Positions 16,558 to 26,492 of a DNA stretch of 64,000 bases are shown piece by piece (the first letter of the stretch is position 1; each line of letters opens with the position of its first letter). Source of the DNA: Pseudomonas grandcourensis (GTDB lineage: Bacteria > Pseudomonadota > Gammaproteobacteria > Pseudomonadales > Pseudomonadaceae); contig NZ_CP150919.1 in NCBI RefSeq assembly GCF_039909015.1, positions 6,548,501 through 6,612,500 on the forward strand. Direction: 5' to 3'. Position numbers and translations under genes: made by a program. The notes beneath the pieces were generated by a model that saw only the letters and a list, made by a program, of their open reading frames with translations, was not told where the DNA came from and did no database searches.

Positions 16558-19401
16558 ATGACACGCACCCATGAAATCCGCCCTGATCTGGACGAGGGAA
16601 TCGACCGCAAGGTTCTCAGCCAGCTGCGCGCACGCTTTCTGAAACTCAACGAAGGACGCATGGCTCGCGCCATGGAGGGGTTGTCGACCCGCCAGCAAGG
16701 GGTCCTGACCTTGCTGCCGCTGTTTTTCCACGTTAACCATCCGCTGTTGCCCGGCTACGTTTCCGGCAGTACGCCGGCCGGGCTGTCGAATTTCGAACCG
16801 GATGCCAATGTCCTCGCTGAAGCCCAACGCCTGACCCGCTCGTTTTCCTACAAGCCGCGCCACGGCAGCAACCCGCCAAGGCCGATTCACGGACTGTTCC
16901 TGATGGGCAGCCTCGGCACCCTGGCGCAGGCCGACCAGAGCGACATGGATGTGTGGGTCTGCCATGGGCCGGACCTGACCGAAAACGAACTCGCCGAGCT
17001 GCGCAAGAAATGCCAGTTGCTGGAAGTCTGGGCCGCCAGCCAGGGCGCCGAAGCGCATTTTTTCCTGATCGACCCGAGCCGTTTTGTCCGTGGCGAGCGC
17101 GATACACAGTTGAGCTCGGAAGATTGCGGCACCACCCAGCACTACTTGTTGCTGGACGAGTTTTACCGCACCGCGATCTGGCTCGCCGGGCGCACACCGA
17201 TCTGGTGGCTGGTGCCGGTCTACGAAGAGTCGAGCTACGACCGTTACACCCACGCCTTGATCTCCAAACGCTTCATCCGTGCCGATGAAACCCTCGACCT
17301 CGGCAACCTGGCCTACATTCCGCCCGGCGAATTTATCGGTGCCGGACTCTGGCAGTTGTTCAAGGGCATCGAGTCGCCCTACAAGTCGGTACTCAAGCTG
17401 CTGCTGACGGAGGTTTACGCCAGTGAGCACCCCAGGGTCCACTGCCTGAGCCTGCGCTTCAAGCAAGCGGTGTTCGCCAACCGCCTCGACCTCGACGAGC
17501 TGGATCCGTACGTCGTGGTGTACCGGCGCATCGAGGAATACCTGATCGCCCGCAACGAACCGGAACGTCTGGAACTGGTGCGTCGCGCGCTGTACCTGAA
17601 GGTCAATCGCAAACTCACCGGCAGCAGCCGCACCCAGAGCTGGCAGCGCTCTTTGCTCGAACGCCTGGCCCACGAATGGCACTGGGACCAGCGCCAGCTG
17701 ACTCTGCTCGACAGCCGCAGCCAGTGGAAAGTCCGCCAGGTCAGCTCCGAGCGGCGGGCACTGGTCAACGAGCTGAACTACAGCTACCGCTTCCTCACTC
17801 AGTTTGCCCGTCACGAACAAACGGTCAGCCGCATCAACAAGCGCGACCTGAGTGTCCTCGGCCGTCGCCTGTACGCCGCTTTCGAGCGCAAGGCCGGCAA
17901 AGTCGAATTCATCAACCCCGGCATCGCCCCGGACCTGGCTGAAGACACCCTGACGCTGGTGCACGCACCGAACAAGAAAGAACCGGGGCAAAGCCAGTGG
18001 GGTTTGTACAACGGCAGCCTGACAGCACTGGAGTGGGAGCATTTCGCGCCGATCAAACGCAGCCGTCACTTGCTCGAACTGCTGACCTGGTGCCACCGCA
18101 ATGGCGTGATCGACAGCAGTACCCGCCTGGCCTTGCACCCCGGTACCAGCGACTTGAGCGAATTCGAACTGTTCAACCTGCTCGGCAGCCTGCAACAGAC
18201 CATCGCCCTGCCCTTGCCCACCGTCGCCGAAGAACCTCTGTTGCGCGCCAGCGTGCCGAGTGAAGTGTTGATCCTGGTGAATGTCGGCATCGATCCGCTC
18301 AAGCACCATCGCGACCTGAACATCCTCATGACTACCGAACGCACCGATTCCCTGAGCTACGCCGGTGTCCGGGAAAATCTGGTGCTGACCCTGGACCAGG
18401 TCACGCTCAACAGCTGGAACGAGGTGCTGGTCGGCCGCTACGACGGCCCCCACGCCCTGCTCGACTGCATCCGCGACTACCTCAACAACCTGCCGGCCGG
18501 GCCACAACAGCCGAAGCTGCGGGTGCGCTGCTTCTGCCATAACCGCGCGCAGTTCATTGCCCAACGGGTCGAGGAAATCCTCGATACCGCGCAGAACCTG
18601 CTGCTGAGCCGGCTCAATCATCGCTACCTGATCCAGGTCCAGCAGCACTACCACGTGCTGGAGTTGGTCCCGGGCCAGGTCCAGCACATCGCGCTGGCCA
18701 CTCTGCCAGCGTTGATCAATTACCTGGGCGAGGAAATGGCGAGTTACAGCCCGCTGCACCTCGATCCGAAGGCACTGGAAGACCACGACCTCGCGCTGTT
18801 CCTGCCAACGGGCCAGCCGGACTGCATCCAAGTGTTCTACCGGGTCAACGAAGATCAGGCTGATCTGTACGTGCTCGATGAGTTCAATGCCCTGTGGCAG
18901 CAACGCCTGCCCTGGCACGATGAGCAAAGCCTGCTGGTGCCGCTGCAGCGTTTCCTGCAGTCGATCCAGTACCGTCGCGATGCCCTGTTGCCAATGGACG
19001 CGGCCCACCCCTTGAGCCTCGACACCCTGTATTGCCAGTTGCTGCCATCAGGCCCTGGCCGGGCGCGCCGCATCGAAGCCCGGCCGGCACCGCAGACACC
19101 GGTGAACAAGCCGTTCTACGATGTGCAGGCGATCGTCGGCAAAGCCGCACCGGGTCAGGTGCAGGTGACGTTGTATTGCAATCAACGGGAGTTTTCCGAG
19201 CTGGAACATGGCGACCAGTTGTTCCGCGTGGTCGCCCGGGAAATCGTCGGGCAGCGCCGGGAAACCGAACGCTACCGCTGCTACATCACCGACCTCGACC
19301 TGTCAGGCCTGCTGGGCGAAGGGCAGAGCTCCACCCATCTGTACCTGCGCTACAAAGCCGACCTGGAGCACGCGTTGAACGAGGCGCTCGATCAGGTCTG
19401 A
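16558..19401 (+). CDS. cyaA: Class I adenylate cyclase
   Basis: The 947-residue protein makes cyclic AMP from ATP. The N-terminal catalytic domain has the nucleotidyltransferase-like pattern Gly117-Ser118 followed by the metal-binding Ser-Asp129-Met-Asp131. The large C-terminal part is regulatory, as in enterobacterial CyaA, which responds to phosphotransferase components and here probably to other signals. The length is similar to or slightly above that of P. aeruginosa CyaA. The ATG at 16558 has no strong Shine-Dalgarno, which may limit expression. cAMP would act through Vfr/Crp-type regulators elsewhere. Confidence 0.95.
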   Translation: MTRTHEIRPDLDEGIDRKVLSQLRARFLKLNEGRMARAMEGLSTRQQGVLTLLPLFFHVNHPLLPGYVSGSTPAGLSNFEPDANVLAEAQRLTRSFSYKPRHGSNPPRPIHGLFLMGSLGTLAQADQSDMDVWVCHGPDLTENELAELRKKCQLLEVWAASQGAEAHFFLIDPSRFVRGERDTQLSSEDCGTTQHYLLLDEFYRTAIWLAGRTPIWWLVPVYEESSYDRYTHALISKRFIRADETLDLGNLAYIPPGEFIGAGLWQLFKGIESPYKSVLKLLLTEVYASEHPRVHCLSLRFKQAVFANRLDLDELDPYVVVYRRIEEYLIARNEPERLELVRRALYLKVNRKLTGSSRTQSWQRSLLERLAHEWHWDQRQLTLLDSRSQWKVRQVSSERRALVNELNYSYRFLTQFARHEQTVSRINKRDLSVLGRRLYAAFERKAGKVEFINPGIAPDLAEDTLTLVHAPNKKEPGQSQWGLYNGSLTALEWEHFAPIKRSRHLLELLTWCHRNGVIDSSTRLALHPGTSDLSEFELFNLLGSLQQTIALPLPTVAEEPLLRASVPSEVLILVNVGIDPLKHHRDLNILMTTERTDSLSYAGVRENLVLTLDQVTLNSWNEVLVGRYDGPHALLDCIRDYLNNLPAGPQQPKLRVRCFCHNRAQFIAQRVEEILDTAQNLLLSRLNHRYLIQVQQHYHVLELVPGQVQHIALATLPALINYLGEEMASYSPLHLDPKALEDHDLALFLPTGQPDCIQVFYRVNEDQADLYVLDEFNALWQQRLPWHDEQSLLVPLQRFLQSIQYRRDALLPMDAAHPLSLDTLYCQLLPSGPGRARRIEARPAPQTPVNKPFYDVQAIVGKAAPGQVQVTLYCNQREFSELEHGDQLFRVVAREIVGQRRETERYRCYITDLDLSGLLGEGQSSTHLYLRYKADLEHALNEALDQV

Positions 19402-19407
19402 GGGAAA

Positions 19408-19818
19408 TCACTCCGGGAACGCGCCGCCATTGGCCGGCTGCGATTCAACTTCCAGCAGCGTCAGCTTCAGGGTCTTGCCGCCGGGAGCCGGCCAATCAAT
19501 GTGCTGGCCAACCTTCAGGCCGAGCAACGCACTGCCCACCGGCGCCAGGATCGAGACCTTGCCTTCGTCGGCGTTCGCATCCTTGGGGTACACCAAGGTC
19601 AGGTGGTAGTCCTTGCCACTGCCTTCTTCGCGGCAATGCACACGGGAATTCATGGTCACGACATCCGCCGGCACTTCATCGTGGCCGACCACGGTATCGG
19701 CGCGATCCAGTTCGGTTTGCAGCGCAATAACGCCCGGCAGCGTGTCGTCCAGGCTGTCGATCAGACGCTCCAGACGCTGGACGTCCAGACGGGTAAGGGT
19801 GATGGAAGGTGCGGTCAT
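19408..19818 (-). CDS. rnk: Rnk, regulator of nucleoside diphosphate kinase
   Basis: The 136-residue protein has the Rnk N-terminal coiled-coil region (MTAPSITLTRLDVQRLERLI) and the C-terminal GreA/GreB-type FKBP-like domain (about residues 55-130), with the VSILAPVGSALLGLKVGQ stretch. Rnk binds RNA polymerase without the acidic GreA finger and modulates Ndk and alginate-related phenotypes. The length equals the family norm. I chose the ATG at 19818; an AGGAG lies about 11 bases upstream, a long but acceptable spacing. The stop nearly meets that of the convergent cyaA. Confidence 0.92.
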   Translation of the reverse strand: MTAPSITLTRLDVQRLERLIDSLDDTLPGVIALQTELDRADTVVGHDEVPADVVTMNSRVHCREEGSGKDYHLTLVYPKDANADEGKVSILAPVGSALLGLKVGQHIDWPAPGGKTLKLTLLEVESQPANGGAFPE

Positions 19819-19855
19819 GATCTGGGCAGACTCCTTTCTTCTGCACGAAAAAAGC

Positions 19856-19884
19856 AAAACCCCGCCAGAAAAAGGCGGGGTTTT
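19856..19884 (-). terminator. Rho-independent terminator after the DUF1289 gene
   Basis: The inverted repeat aaaaccccgcc / ggcggggtttt with a 7-base loop lies between rnk and the upstream DUF1289 gene. Read on the minus strand it ends in TTTT and a further T-rich stretch, so it should stop transcripts from cyaY-DUF1289 before rnk. Confidence 0.85.
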
Positions 19885-19944
19885 CATAAGCCTCGATAGG
19901 TTGAGGCGTTTCCGGACACTATCACAGCTCAAAAAATATACAAG

Positions 19945-20169
19945 TCATGGCCCGGAGCCCAGTTTGCGCTGCGAGGCCAGCGCGCAAATCACCCGCCGAC
20001 GCTGATCATCGGCCGAACGCCACTCACGAATATCTTCGACATGACGAAAGCACCCCAGGCAGACTTTCTGCTCGTCCAGCCGGCACACTCCGCTGCAGGG
20101 CGAAGGCACCGCCGAGCTGACGTTGCTGTAGAGCGGCTTGGGCGCACGGACAGGCGCAGGCTGGGTCAC
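19945..20169 (-). CDS. DUF1289 cysteine-rich small protein
   Basis: The 74-residue protein contains the DUF1289 signature: Ser-Pro-Cys-x-Gly-Val-Cys-x-Leu-Asp, then Cys-x-Gly-Cys-x-Arg, followed by EIREW-like residues (VEDIREW). The four cysteines probably bind zinc or an iron-sulfur cluster. I use a GTG start at 20169, which lies only five bases past the cyaY stop. A longer frame would overlap cyaY completely. Its pairing with a frataxin gene makes an iron or redox link plausible but this is inference. Confidence 0.8.
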   Translation of the reverse strand: MTQPAPVRAPKPLYSNVSSAVPSPCSGVCRLDEQKVCLGCFRHVEDIREWRSADDQRRRVICALASQRKLGSGP

Positions 20170-20173
20170 GATT

Positions 20174-20506
20174 TCACAGGCCTTCGAAATCGAGCTCGAC
20201 ACCGGCCTGCTGCTGGACGATACGCTCAAGCATTTCGCCCAACTGCTCTTCGCTCTTGTCACACATCCAGCGCTCGCTTTCTTCGTCGTAGTCGAAGTGG
20301 AAACCACCGGACACCGCCGCCAGCCACAGCTGACGCAGCGGCTCCTGGCGACTGAAGATCAACTGGCTGCCGTTCTCGAACTTGACGGTCAGCACACCGG
20401 CCGAGCTTTCGAGGTCGATATCCAGGTCGCTCTCGTCAAAGATGTCCTCCAGGGTTTGCTGGGTGGCATCGACAAGGTCATGGAAACGCGCTTCGGTCAA
20501 ACTCAT
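20174..20506 (-). CDS. cyaY: CyaY, bacterial frataxin
   Basis: The 110-residue protein has the frataxin fold pattern: an acidic first helix (MSLTEARFHDLVDATQQTLE then D/E-rich), the beta-sheet core with GVLTVKFENGSQLIFSRQEP and LRQLWLAAVSGGFHFDY, and the C-terminal helix. CyaY delivers iron to or tunes the IscS-IscU machinery for iron-sulfur cluster assembly. The acidic ridge that binds iron is present in helix 1. Its promoter region faces lptM-lysA, as is usual in gammaproteobacteria. Confidence 0.95.
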   Translation of the reverse strand: MSLTEARFHDLVDATQQTLEDIFDESDLDIDLESSAGVLTVKFENGSQLIFSRQEPLRQLWLAAVSGGFHFDYDEESERWMCDKSEEQLGEMLERIVQQQAGVELDFEGL

Positions 20507-20715
20507 TACGGCAACCTCAAAAAGTGTCTGATCAGGCTCAAGCGCCGCAAGATACGACCGAGCCCCGTCGATTGCAAAGAATAACGACCTATGGGATTGC
20601 GTGATACCGGCCGGCCACGGGACAAGCCCCGCCGGACGGGCGGTCCGTTGCATAGGCAAGCTGCCGGGTGGCCGGTATACTCCGGCGCAATTAATGCATT
20701 TTCAAGGATTTCGCC

Positions 20716-20892
20716 ATGAAGCGCCTGATCTCTTCCCTTGCTGCGCTCCTCGCGGTTGCCTGCCTTGTGTCGGCCTGCGGTCAAAAAGGCCCGCTGTACC
20801 TGCCCGATGAAGACCAGGACCCTGTCGAGCAAGCCAAGTCGTCGCAGCAGCAGCCTGCTTCCAAAGCACACAAGCACGACGTCTACCAATAA
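20716..20892 (+). CDS. lptM: LptM (YifL) small lipoprotein
   Basis: The 58-residue lipoprotein starts MKRLISSLAALLAVACLVSA, with the lipobox LVSAC placing the lipidated Cys at residue 21. GQKGPLYLP follows immediately, the invariant LptM motif, and then a short charged tail. LptM binds the LptD-LptE outer-membrane complex and helps its disulfide maturation. It is the first gene of lptM-lysA-dapF-DUF484-xerC-HAD. AAGGA lies upstream of the ATG. Confidence 0.93.
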   Translation: MKRLISSLAALLAVACLVSACGQKGPLYLPDEDQDPVEQAKSSQQQPASKAHKHDVYQ

Positions 20893-20904
20893 TAAGGGAA
20901 CCTC

Positions 20905-22152
20905 ATGGACGCTTTTAACTACCGTGACGGTGAACTGTTCGCGGAAGGTGTTGCCCTGTCTGCCATCGCCAAGCGCTTTGGTACACCGACCTACGTTTAC
21001 TCGCGCGCGCACATCGAAGCCCAATACCTGGCTTACGCCGATGCACTGGCCGGCATGCCGCACCTGGTGTGCTTTGCTGTAAAGGCCAACTCCAACCTGG
21101 GCGTGCTGAATGTCCTGGCGCGCCTGGGCGCCGGTTTCGACATCGTCTCCCGTGGCGAACTGGAACGTGTACTGGCCGCTGGCGGCAGCGCCGACAAGAT
21201 CGTGTTCTCCGGTGTCGGCAAGACCCGTGACGACATGCGTCGCGCCCTGGAAGTCGGCGTGCACTGCTTCAACGTCGAATCCACCGACGAGCTGGAACGC
21301 CTGCAAGTCGTCGCCGCCGAACTGGGCGTTCGCGCGCCGATTTCGCTGCGCGTGAACCCGGACGTCGATGCCGGCACCCACCCGTACATTTCCACCGGTC
21401 TCAAAGAGAACAAGTTCGGCATCGCCATCGCCGACGCCGAAGACGTGTACGTGCGTGCTGCGCAATTGCCGAACCTGGAAGTGGTCGGCGTCGATTGCCA
21501 CATCGGTTCGCAACTGACCACCCTGCCGCCGTTCATTGACGCTCTCGACCGCCTGTTGGGCCTGGTCGATCGCCTCGGCGATTGCGGCATCTACCTGCGC
21601 CACATCGATCTCGGTGGCGGCCTGGGCGTGCGATACAAGGACGAGGAGCCGCCACTGGCTGCCGACTACATCAAGGCCGTGCGCGAGCGTCTCGACGGTC
21701 GTGACCTGGCGCTGGTGTTCGAGCCGGGCCGCTTCATCGTCGCCAACGCCGGCGTGCTGCTGACCCAGGTCGAATACCTCAAGCACACCGAACACAAAGA
21801 CTTCGCCATCGTCGACGCGGCCATGAACGACCTGATCCGCCCGGCGCTGTATCAGGCCTGGATGGACGTCACGGCCGTGCGTCCGCGCACCTCCGTTGCC
21901 CGCGCCTACGACATCGTCGGCCCGATCTGCGAAACCGGCGACTTCCTGGCCAAGGATCGTCAGCTGGCGCTGGAAGAAGGCGACCTGCTGGCCGTGCATT
22001 CGGCCGGTGCCTACGGGTTTGTCATGAGTTCCAACTACAACACCCGCGGCCGTACCGCAGAAGTGTTGGTGGACGGTGATCAGGCATTTGAAGTGCGTCG
22101 CCGTGAAACGGTAGCCGAGTTGTTTGCTGGCGAAAGCCTGCTGCCGGAGTAA
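20905..22152 (+). CDS. lysA: Diaminopimelate decarboxylase
   Basis: The 415-residue PLP enzyme converts meso-diaminopimelate to lysine. The PLP lysine is Lys60 (FAVKANSN). GGGLGVRY binds the phosphate, and the HIGSQ motif and the C-terminal [11 protein letters not shown] with the active-site Cys are all present, as is the final [18 protein letters not shown] precedes the ATG at 20905. dapF follows four bases after its stop, so the two lysine/peptidoglycan genes are co-translated. Confidence 0.97.
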   Translation: MDAFNYRDGELFAEGVALSAIAKRFGTPTYVYSRAHIEAQYLAYADALAGMPHLVCFAVKANSNLGVLNVLARLGAGFDIVSRGELERVLAAGGSADKIVFSGVGKTRDDMRRALEVGVHCFNVESTDELERLQVVAAELGVRAPISLRVNPDVDAGTHPYISTGLKENKFGIAIADAEDVYVRAAQLPNLEVVGVDCHIGSQLTTLPPFIDALDRLLGLVDRLGDCGIYLRHIDLGGGLGVRYKDEEPPLAADYIKAVRERLDGRDLALVFEPGRFIVANAGVLLTQVEYLKHTEHKDFAIVDAAMNDLIRPALYQAWMDVTAVRPRTSVARAYDIVGPICETGDFLAKDRQLALEEGDLLAVHSAGAYGFVMSSNYNTRGRTAEVLVDGDQAFEVRRRETVAELFAGESLLPE

Positions 22153-22156
22153 AACC

Positions 22157-22987
22157 ATGCTGCTGCGTTTTACCAAGATGCACGGCCTGGGCAATGATTT
22201 CATGGTCCTCGACCTGGTCAGCCAGCACGCGCACATTCTGCCCAAGCATGCCAAGCAATGGGGCGACCGGCACACCGGCATCGGTTTCGACCAGTTGCTG
22301 ATCGTCGAGGCGCCGAGCAACCCGGACGTGGATTTCCGCTATCGGATCTTCAACTCCGACGGTTCCGAAGTGGAACAGTGCGGCAATGGTGCGCGCTGTT
22401 TCGCCCGTTTCGTGCTCGACAAGCGCCTGACCGCAAAACGGGTGATTCGCGTCGAGACCAAAAGCGGCATCATCGAACTGGATGTGCGCAACGACGGCCA
22501 GATCAGCGTCAACATGGGCGCTCCACGTCTGGTGCCGGCGGATATTCCGTTCCAGGCACCAGAGCAGGCCAAGAGTTATCAGGTCGACGTCGACGGCACC
22601 CCGGTCGATCTGGCTGCCGTGTCCATGGGCAACCCCCATGCCGTGCTGCGGGTCAGCGATATCAACAACGCGCCGGTGCATGAACTGGGGCCGAAAATCG
22701 AACATCACCCGCGCTTCCCGGCACGGGTCAATGTCGGTTTTCTCCAGGTCATCGACCGGAGCCGCGCGCAGTTGCGCGTCTGGGAGCGTGGAGCCGGGGA
22801 AACCCAGGCTTGCGGAACCGGCGCCTGTGCCGCCGCAGTGGCCGCGATCAGCCAGGGGTGGATGGATTCGCCGCTACTGATCGACCTGCCTGGCGGGCGC
22901 TTGTCCATCGAATGGGCAGGCCCTGGCCAACCGGTGATGATGACCGGCCCGGCAGTGCGCGTATATGAAGGACAAGTGCGTCTTTGA
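22157..22987 (+). CDS. dapF: Diaminopimelate epimerase
   Basis: The 276-residue cofactor-free epimerase interconverts LL- and meso-diaminopimelate. It uses two cysteines as acid and base: Cys75 in EQCGNGARC and Cys219 in QACGTGACA, both present. The start [15 protein letters not shown] at 22157 is the family start; an upstream in-frame start falls inside lysA. It provides the substrate of LysA and of peptidoglycan synthesis. Confidence 0.97.
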   Translation: MLLRFTKMHGLGNDFMVLDLVSQHAHILPKHAKQWGDRHTGIGFDQLLIVEAPSNPDVDFRYRIFNSDGSEVEQCGNGARCFARFVLDKRLTAKRVIRVETKSGIIELDVRNDGQISVNMGAPRLVPADIPFQAPEQAKSYQVDVDGTPVDLAAVSMGNPHAVLRVSDINNAPVHELGPKIEHHPRFPARVNVGFLQVIDRSRAQLRVWERGAGETQACGTGACAAAVAAISQGWMDSPLLIDLPGGRLSIEWAGPGQPVMMTGPAVRVYEGQVRL

Positions 22988-23000
22988 GTGAGCGAAATCC

Positions 23001-23726
23001 ATGACCGACAAGCCTCAGGTACCCGCACGACAAGCTGACGAATCACCGTCCGAAAGCCTGGAGGCGGCGGCTATTGCCGCGTACCTGGAGGCTCATCCGG
23101 ACTTCTTCGTCGAGCACGAAGAACTGCTGCCGTCCCTGCGTATTCCCCATCGGCGCGGCGACACCGTGTCGCTGGTGGAGCGTCAGATGACGATCCTGCG
23201 CGACCGCAACATTGAACTGCGTCATCGCCTGTCGCATTTGATGGACGTGGCCCGGGACAACGACCGACTGTTCGAAAAGACTCGTCGCCTGATCCTCGCG
23301 TTGATGGATGCTGCCAGCCTGGAAGATGTGGTGATGTGCGTCGAAGACAGCCTGCGCCAGGAGTTCCAGGTGCCCTTCGTCAGCCTCATCCTGCTCGGCG
23401 ACAACGCCATGCCGGTGGGCCGCTGGGTCACCCATGCCGAAGCTCAAGTGGCCATCGGCGGTTTGCTCTCGGAAGACAAAAGCGTCAGCGGCAGCCTGCG
23501 CGAACATGAACTGGACTTCCTGTTCGGCGAAGAACAGCGCAAGCAGATCGGCTCCACCGCGGTCGTTGCCATCAGCCACCAAGGCATCCACGGCATCCTG
23601 GCCATCGCCAGCCGTGATCCGCAGCACTATAAAAGCTCGGTGGGCACCTTGTTCCTGAGCTACATCGCTGAAGTCATGGGTCGCGTGCTGCCACGGGTCA
23701 ACAACTCCCTGCGCTCGGTACGCTGA
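23001..23726 (+). CDS. DUF484 family protein (GAF-like)
   Basis: The 241-residue protein has the DUF484 layout: an N-terminal [19 protein letters not shown] motif (about residues 30-48), a helix with [11 protein letters not shown], and a GAF-like domain (about 85-235). It almost always lies between dapF and xerC in gammaproteobacteria, as here. Its role is unknown; a sensory or regulatory role for the recombinase has been imagined but not shown. There is no membrane segment. Confidence 0.9.
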   Translation: MTDKPQVPARQADESPSESLEAAAIAAYLEAHPDFFVEHEELLPSLRIPHRRGDTVSLVERQMTILRDRNIELRHRLSHLMDVARDNDRLFEKTRRLILALMDAASLEDVVMCVEDSLRQEFQVPFVSLILLGDNAMPVGRWVTHAEAQVAIGGLLSEDKSVSGSLREHELDFLFGEEQRKQIGSTAVVAISHQGIHGILAIASRDPQHYKSSVGTLFLSYIAEVMGRVLPRVNNSLRSVR

Positions 23727-23728
23727 AC

Positions 23729-24628
23729 ATGGAACGACAACTGGACGCTTACTGCGAACACCTGCGCAGTGAGCGGCAGGTGTCGCCGCACACGCTGTCG
23801 GCCTACCGCCGCGACCTCGATAAAGTGCTGGGCTGGTGCGTCAAACAGAATATCGGCAGCTGGACGGCGCTGGACATCCAGCGCCTGCGCAGCCTGGTTG
23901 CCCGTCTGCACGCCCAGGGTCAATCGTCCCGCAGTCTGGCGCGATTGCTGTCGGCCGTTCGCGGGCTCTATCACTACCTGAACCGCGAAGGCCTGTGCGA
24001 CCACGACCCGGCCAATGGCCTTGCGCCGCCTAAAGGCGAACGCCGCCTGCCGAAAACCCTCGATACCGACCGCGCACTGCAACTGCTGGAAGGTGGTGTG
24101 GAGGATGACTTTCTGGCTCGCCGGGATCAGGCGATTCTCGAGCTTTTCTATTCCTCCGGGCTGCGGCTGTCGGAGCTGACAGGGCTCAATTTCGATCAAC
24201 TCGACCTGGCTGACGGCATGGTCCAGGTGCTCGGCAAAGGCAGCAAGACCCGTCTGCTGCCGGTAGGCAAGAAGGCCCGCGAAGCGCTGGAGCAGTGGCT
24301 GCCATTGCGGGCCATGGCCAACCCGGCGGACGATGCGGTGTTTGTCAGCCAGCAAGGCCGCCGCCTCGGCCCCCGGGCGATCCAGGTGCGGGTCAAGGCT
24401 GCCGGCGAGCGCGAACTGGGGCAGAACCTGCACCCGCACATGCTGCGGCACTCCTTCGCCAGCCATTTGCTGGAATCCTCCCAGGACCTGCGCGCGGTAC
24501 AGGAACTGCTTGGCCACTCGGACATCAAGACCACGCAGATCTACACCCACCTGGACTTCCAGCACCTGGCCACGGTCTACGACAGCGCCCACCCACGGGC
24601 CAAACGCATTAAGGGCGACGATTCATGA
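23729..24628 (+). CDS. xerC: Tyrosine recombinase XerC
   Basis: The 299-residue recombinase resolves chromosome dimers at dif with XerD and FtsK. The N-terminal SAM-like domain (residues 1-90) is followed by the catalytic domain with Arg146, Lys173, His237-x-x-Arg240, His263 and the nucleophile Tyr272, all in their expected contexts ([31 protein letters not shown]). It begins two bases after DUF484 and overlaps the HAD gene by four bases. P. aeruginosa calls the orthologue sss. Confidence 0.96.
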   Translation: MERQLDAYCEHLRSERQVSPHTLSAYRRDLDKVLGWCVKQNIGSWTALDIQRLRSLVARLHAQGQSSRSLARLLSAVRGLYHYLNREGLCDHDPANGLAPPKGERRLPKTLDTDRALQLLEGGVEDDFLARRDQAILELFYSSGLRLSELTGLNFDQLDLADGMVQVLGKGSKTRLLPVGKKAREALEQWLPLRAMANPADDAVFVSQQGRRLGPRAIQVRVKAAGERELGQNLHPHMLRHSFASHLLESSQDLRAVQELLGHSDIKTTQIYTHLDFQHLATVYDSAHPRAKRIKGDDS

Positions 24629-25332
24629 GCATTCAGTTGATCACCTTCGACCTCGACGACACCCTGTGGGATACCGCCCCCGTCATCGTCAGCGCCGAAG
24701 CCGTTTTGCGTGAATGGCTGACCGAGCACGCGCCCAATCTGGGGGCGGTGCCGGTGGAGCATTTGTGGGCCATTCGTGAGCGCATATTGAGCAACGAGCC
24801 CAGCCTCAAGCACCGCATCAGCGCCCTGCGTCGACGGGTACTGTTCCATGCACTGGAAGAGTCCGGTTATGGGCATGACGAAGCCTCGGATCTGGCGGAC
24901 AAGAGTTTTGAAGTATTCCTGCACGCTCGGCATCAGATCGAAGTATTTCCAGAGGTCGAACCGACCCTGGAAATCCTCGCCAATCATTACGCCCTCGGCG
25001 TGGTCACCAATGGCAACGCCGATGTGCGTCGGCTGGGCCTGGCGGATTACTTCAAGTTTGCGCTGTGTGCCGAAGACATCGGCATCGCCAAACCCGATGC
25101 ACGATTGTTCCATGAGGCCTTGCAGCGCGGTGGCGTGACCGCTGAATCGGCGGTGCACATTGGCGATCATCCGGGGGATGACATTGCCGGAGCGCAACAG
25201 GCGGGAATGCGGGCGATCTGGTTCAACCCGGCGGGCAAGATCTGGGAAGCCGAGCGCTTGCCCGATGCGGAGATTCGCAGCCTGACCGATTTGCCGGCGC
25301 TATTGGCGAGTTGGAACAAGGCCTCGGCCTGA
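24625..25332 (+). CDS. HAD-superfamily hydrolase, YigB-like
   Basis: The 235-residue phosphatase-like protein has the HAD motifs: I (DLDDTLWD, Asp10 and Asp12 catalytic), II (VVTNGNAD), the Lys of [11 protein letters not shown], and IV ([13 protein letters not shown]). A helical cap follows motif I. YigB of E. coli acts on flavin mononucleotide and sugar phosphates; the present substrate is uncertain. The ATG overlaps the xerC stop (ATGA), ending the lptM-xerC operon before a strong terminator. Confidence 0.9.
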   Translation: MSIQLITFDLDDTLWDTAPVIVSAEAVLREWLTEHAPNLGAVPVEHLWAIRERILSNEPSLKHRISALRRRVLFHALEESGYGHDEASDLADKSFEVFLHARHQIEVFPEVEPTLEILANHYALGVVTNGNADVRRLGLADYFKFALCAEDIGIAKPDARLFHEALQRGGVTAESAVHIGDHPGDDIAGAQQAGMRAIWFNPAGKIWEAERLPDAEIRSLTDLPALLASWNKASA

Positions 25333-25382
25333 CGAAAAAACCCGTGGGATCACCACAGGTTTCAAATTTTTGTTTCAGGCAT

Positions 25383-25413
25383 GAAAAAGCCCGCAGCGAC
25401 GGCGGGCTTTTTC
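25383..25413. terminator. Bidirectional rho-independent terminator
   Basis: The arms gaaaaagcccgc and gcgggctttttc enclose a 7-base loop, with A and T runs on both strands. It separates the convergent HAD and SutA genes. Confidence 0.9.
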
Positions 25414-25431
25414 AGCAAGCGGATAGCAGGC

Positions 25432-25752
25432 TCAGATAGGCCGGCTGCCGTACTTGTTGTCCGGCTTCTTGGGCGGATCGGCGACCACATTGGCCTCCAC
25501 TTCCTGCACCTTGCCACCTTTGGCCAAAAACTCCTCCATGGCCCGCGCGAGAGCATCGCGTTCCTTGTTCTTGGCTTCGACACTCGGCAGCTCATCGACC
25601 GATACCGCTGCCTTGGCCTTGCCTTTGGCGGTCGGAACCGGCGCATCACCGCCGTCGTCTTCAGCGACGTCTTCCGCCGCTGCTTCCAGACCTTCTTCGG
25701 TTTCGTCGTCGCCTACTTCGAGGTCGTCGTTTTCCAGATCATCGTCGCTCAT
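25432..25752 (-). CDS. sutA: SutA, RNA polymerase-associated slow-growth regulator
   Basis: The 106-residue protein has a very acidic, probably disordered N-terminus (MSDDDLENDDLEVGDDETEE), a predicted central helix (EAKNKERDALARAMEEFLAK) and a conserved basic tail ending KKPDNKYGSRPI. This pattern matches SutA of P. aeruginosa, which binds RNA polymerase and favours transcription of ribosomal and other genes during slow growth. The position near xerC and amtB-glnK agrees with my memory of P. aeruginosa. The identification rests on sequence memory and context. Confidence 0.82.
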   Translation of the reverse strand: MSDDDLENDDLEVGDDETEEGLEAAAEDVAEDDGGDAPVPTAKGKAKAAVSVDELPSVEAKNKERDALARAMEEFLAKGGKVQEVEANVVADPPKKPDNKYGSRPI

Positions 25753-25853
25753 GTTCTACCTCATGACTTGCGAAAAGCAGATTAGTTATAGCCCAGCTTT
25801 GCCCTCTGTCGAAGGCTGCAGGAAAAAATTCAACAGCCGCTGCTGACCAGCGG

Positions 25854-26279
25854 CTATGCCTCTTCACCGTGCACGGTGGCGAGGACTTTACGGGCACCGC
25901 CATGATCACGGTGCTCGCCCAGATAAACACCTTGCCAGGTCCCCAACGCCAACCGGCCTGCCGAAATCGGCAAACTGAGCTGACAGCCAAGTACGCTGGC
26001 CTTGAAGTGCGCCGGGAGGTCGTCCAGGCCTTCGTCGTTATGCTCATAGCCGTCTGTTCCTTGTGGGATCAGACGATTGAAAAATCGTTCGAAGTCGCGA
26101 CGTACCGCCGGATCGGCGTTCTCGTTGATGGTCAACGACGCCGAGGTATGCTGCAGCCACAGATGCAACAGACCAACCCGACACGCCTTGAGTTCAGGCA
26201 GGCCGGCGAGTAACTCGTCCGTTACCAGGTGAAAGCCCCGGGGCCTCGCCCGCAAGGTAATCAGAGTCTGTTGCCACAT
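25854..26279 (-). CDS. YjbQ family protein (UPF0047)
   Basis: The 141-residue protein has the YjbQ signature in HLWLQHTSASLTINENADPAVRRDFE (split across residues about 47-72), with conserved His and the Asn-Glu-Asn-Ala-Asp-Pro motif. A C-terminal LPISAGRLALGTWQGVYLGEHRD is where the family's GTWQ-x-hydrophobic motif lies. YjbQ shows secondary thiamine-phosphate synthase activity when overproduced, but its true role is unclear. GGAGA precedes the ATG at 26279. Confidence 0.9.
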   Translation of the reverse strand: MWQQTLITLRARPRGFHLVTDELLAGLPELKACRVGLLHLWLQHTSASLTINENADPAVRRDFERFFNRLIPQGTDGYEHNDEGLDDLPAHFKASVLGCQLSLPISAGRLALGTWQGVYLGEHRDHGGARKVLATVHGEEA

Positions 26280-26451
26280 ACAGTTCTCCGCACGTTCGGG
26301 GCGCATTCTAGCGCGCTCTGGGAAAAAACAAAGGCCCTAATATTCCTTCAATCCTGTAAGCCTTTGGCTGCACAAAAACACCCGACGTAAACATCGTAAA
26401 ACCTGTAGGAAAAAACCTTTCAGCTCAGCCTTCAATGACAAATTCCAGACA

Positions 26452-26483
26452 AAAAAATGCCCGGCAAGCCGGGCAGTTTTTTA
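26452..26483 (-). terminator. Rho-independent terminator after amtB
   Basis: The inverted repeat tgcccggc / gccgggca is flanked by A7 on the left and T6 on the right. It lies nine bases past the amtB stop on the minus strand. Confidence 0.88.
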
Positions 26484-26492
26484 TGCGCTTGC

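Noticed and set aside
16489..19008. Open frame of over 800 codons antisense to cyaA
   Set aside because: Its reading is the shadow of cyaA third-position GC; no signal, domain or ribosome site.
20506..22320. Long open frame antisense to lysA and cyaY-lptM gap
   Set aside because: Covers a complete diaminopimelate decarboxylase on the other strand; translation has no recognisable domain.
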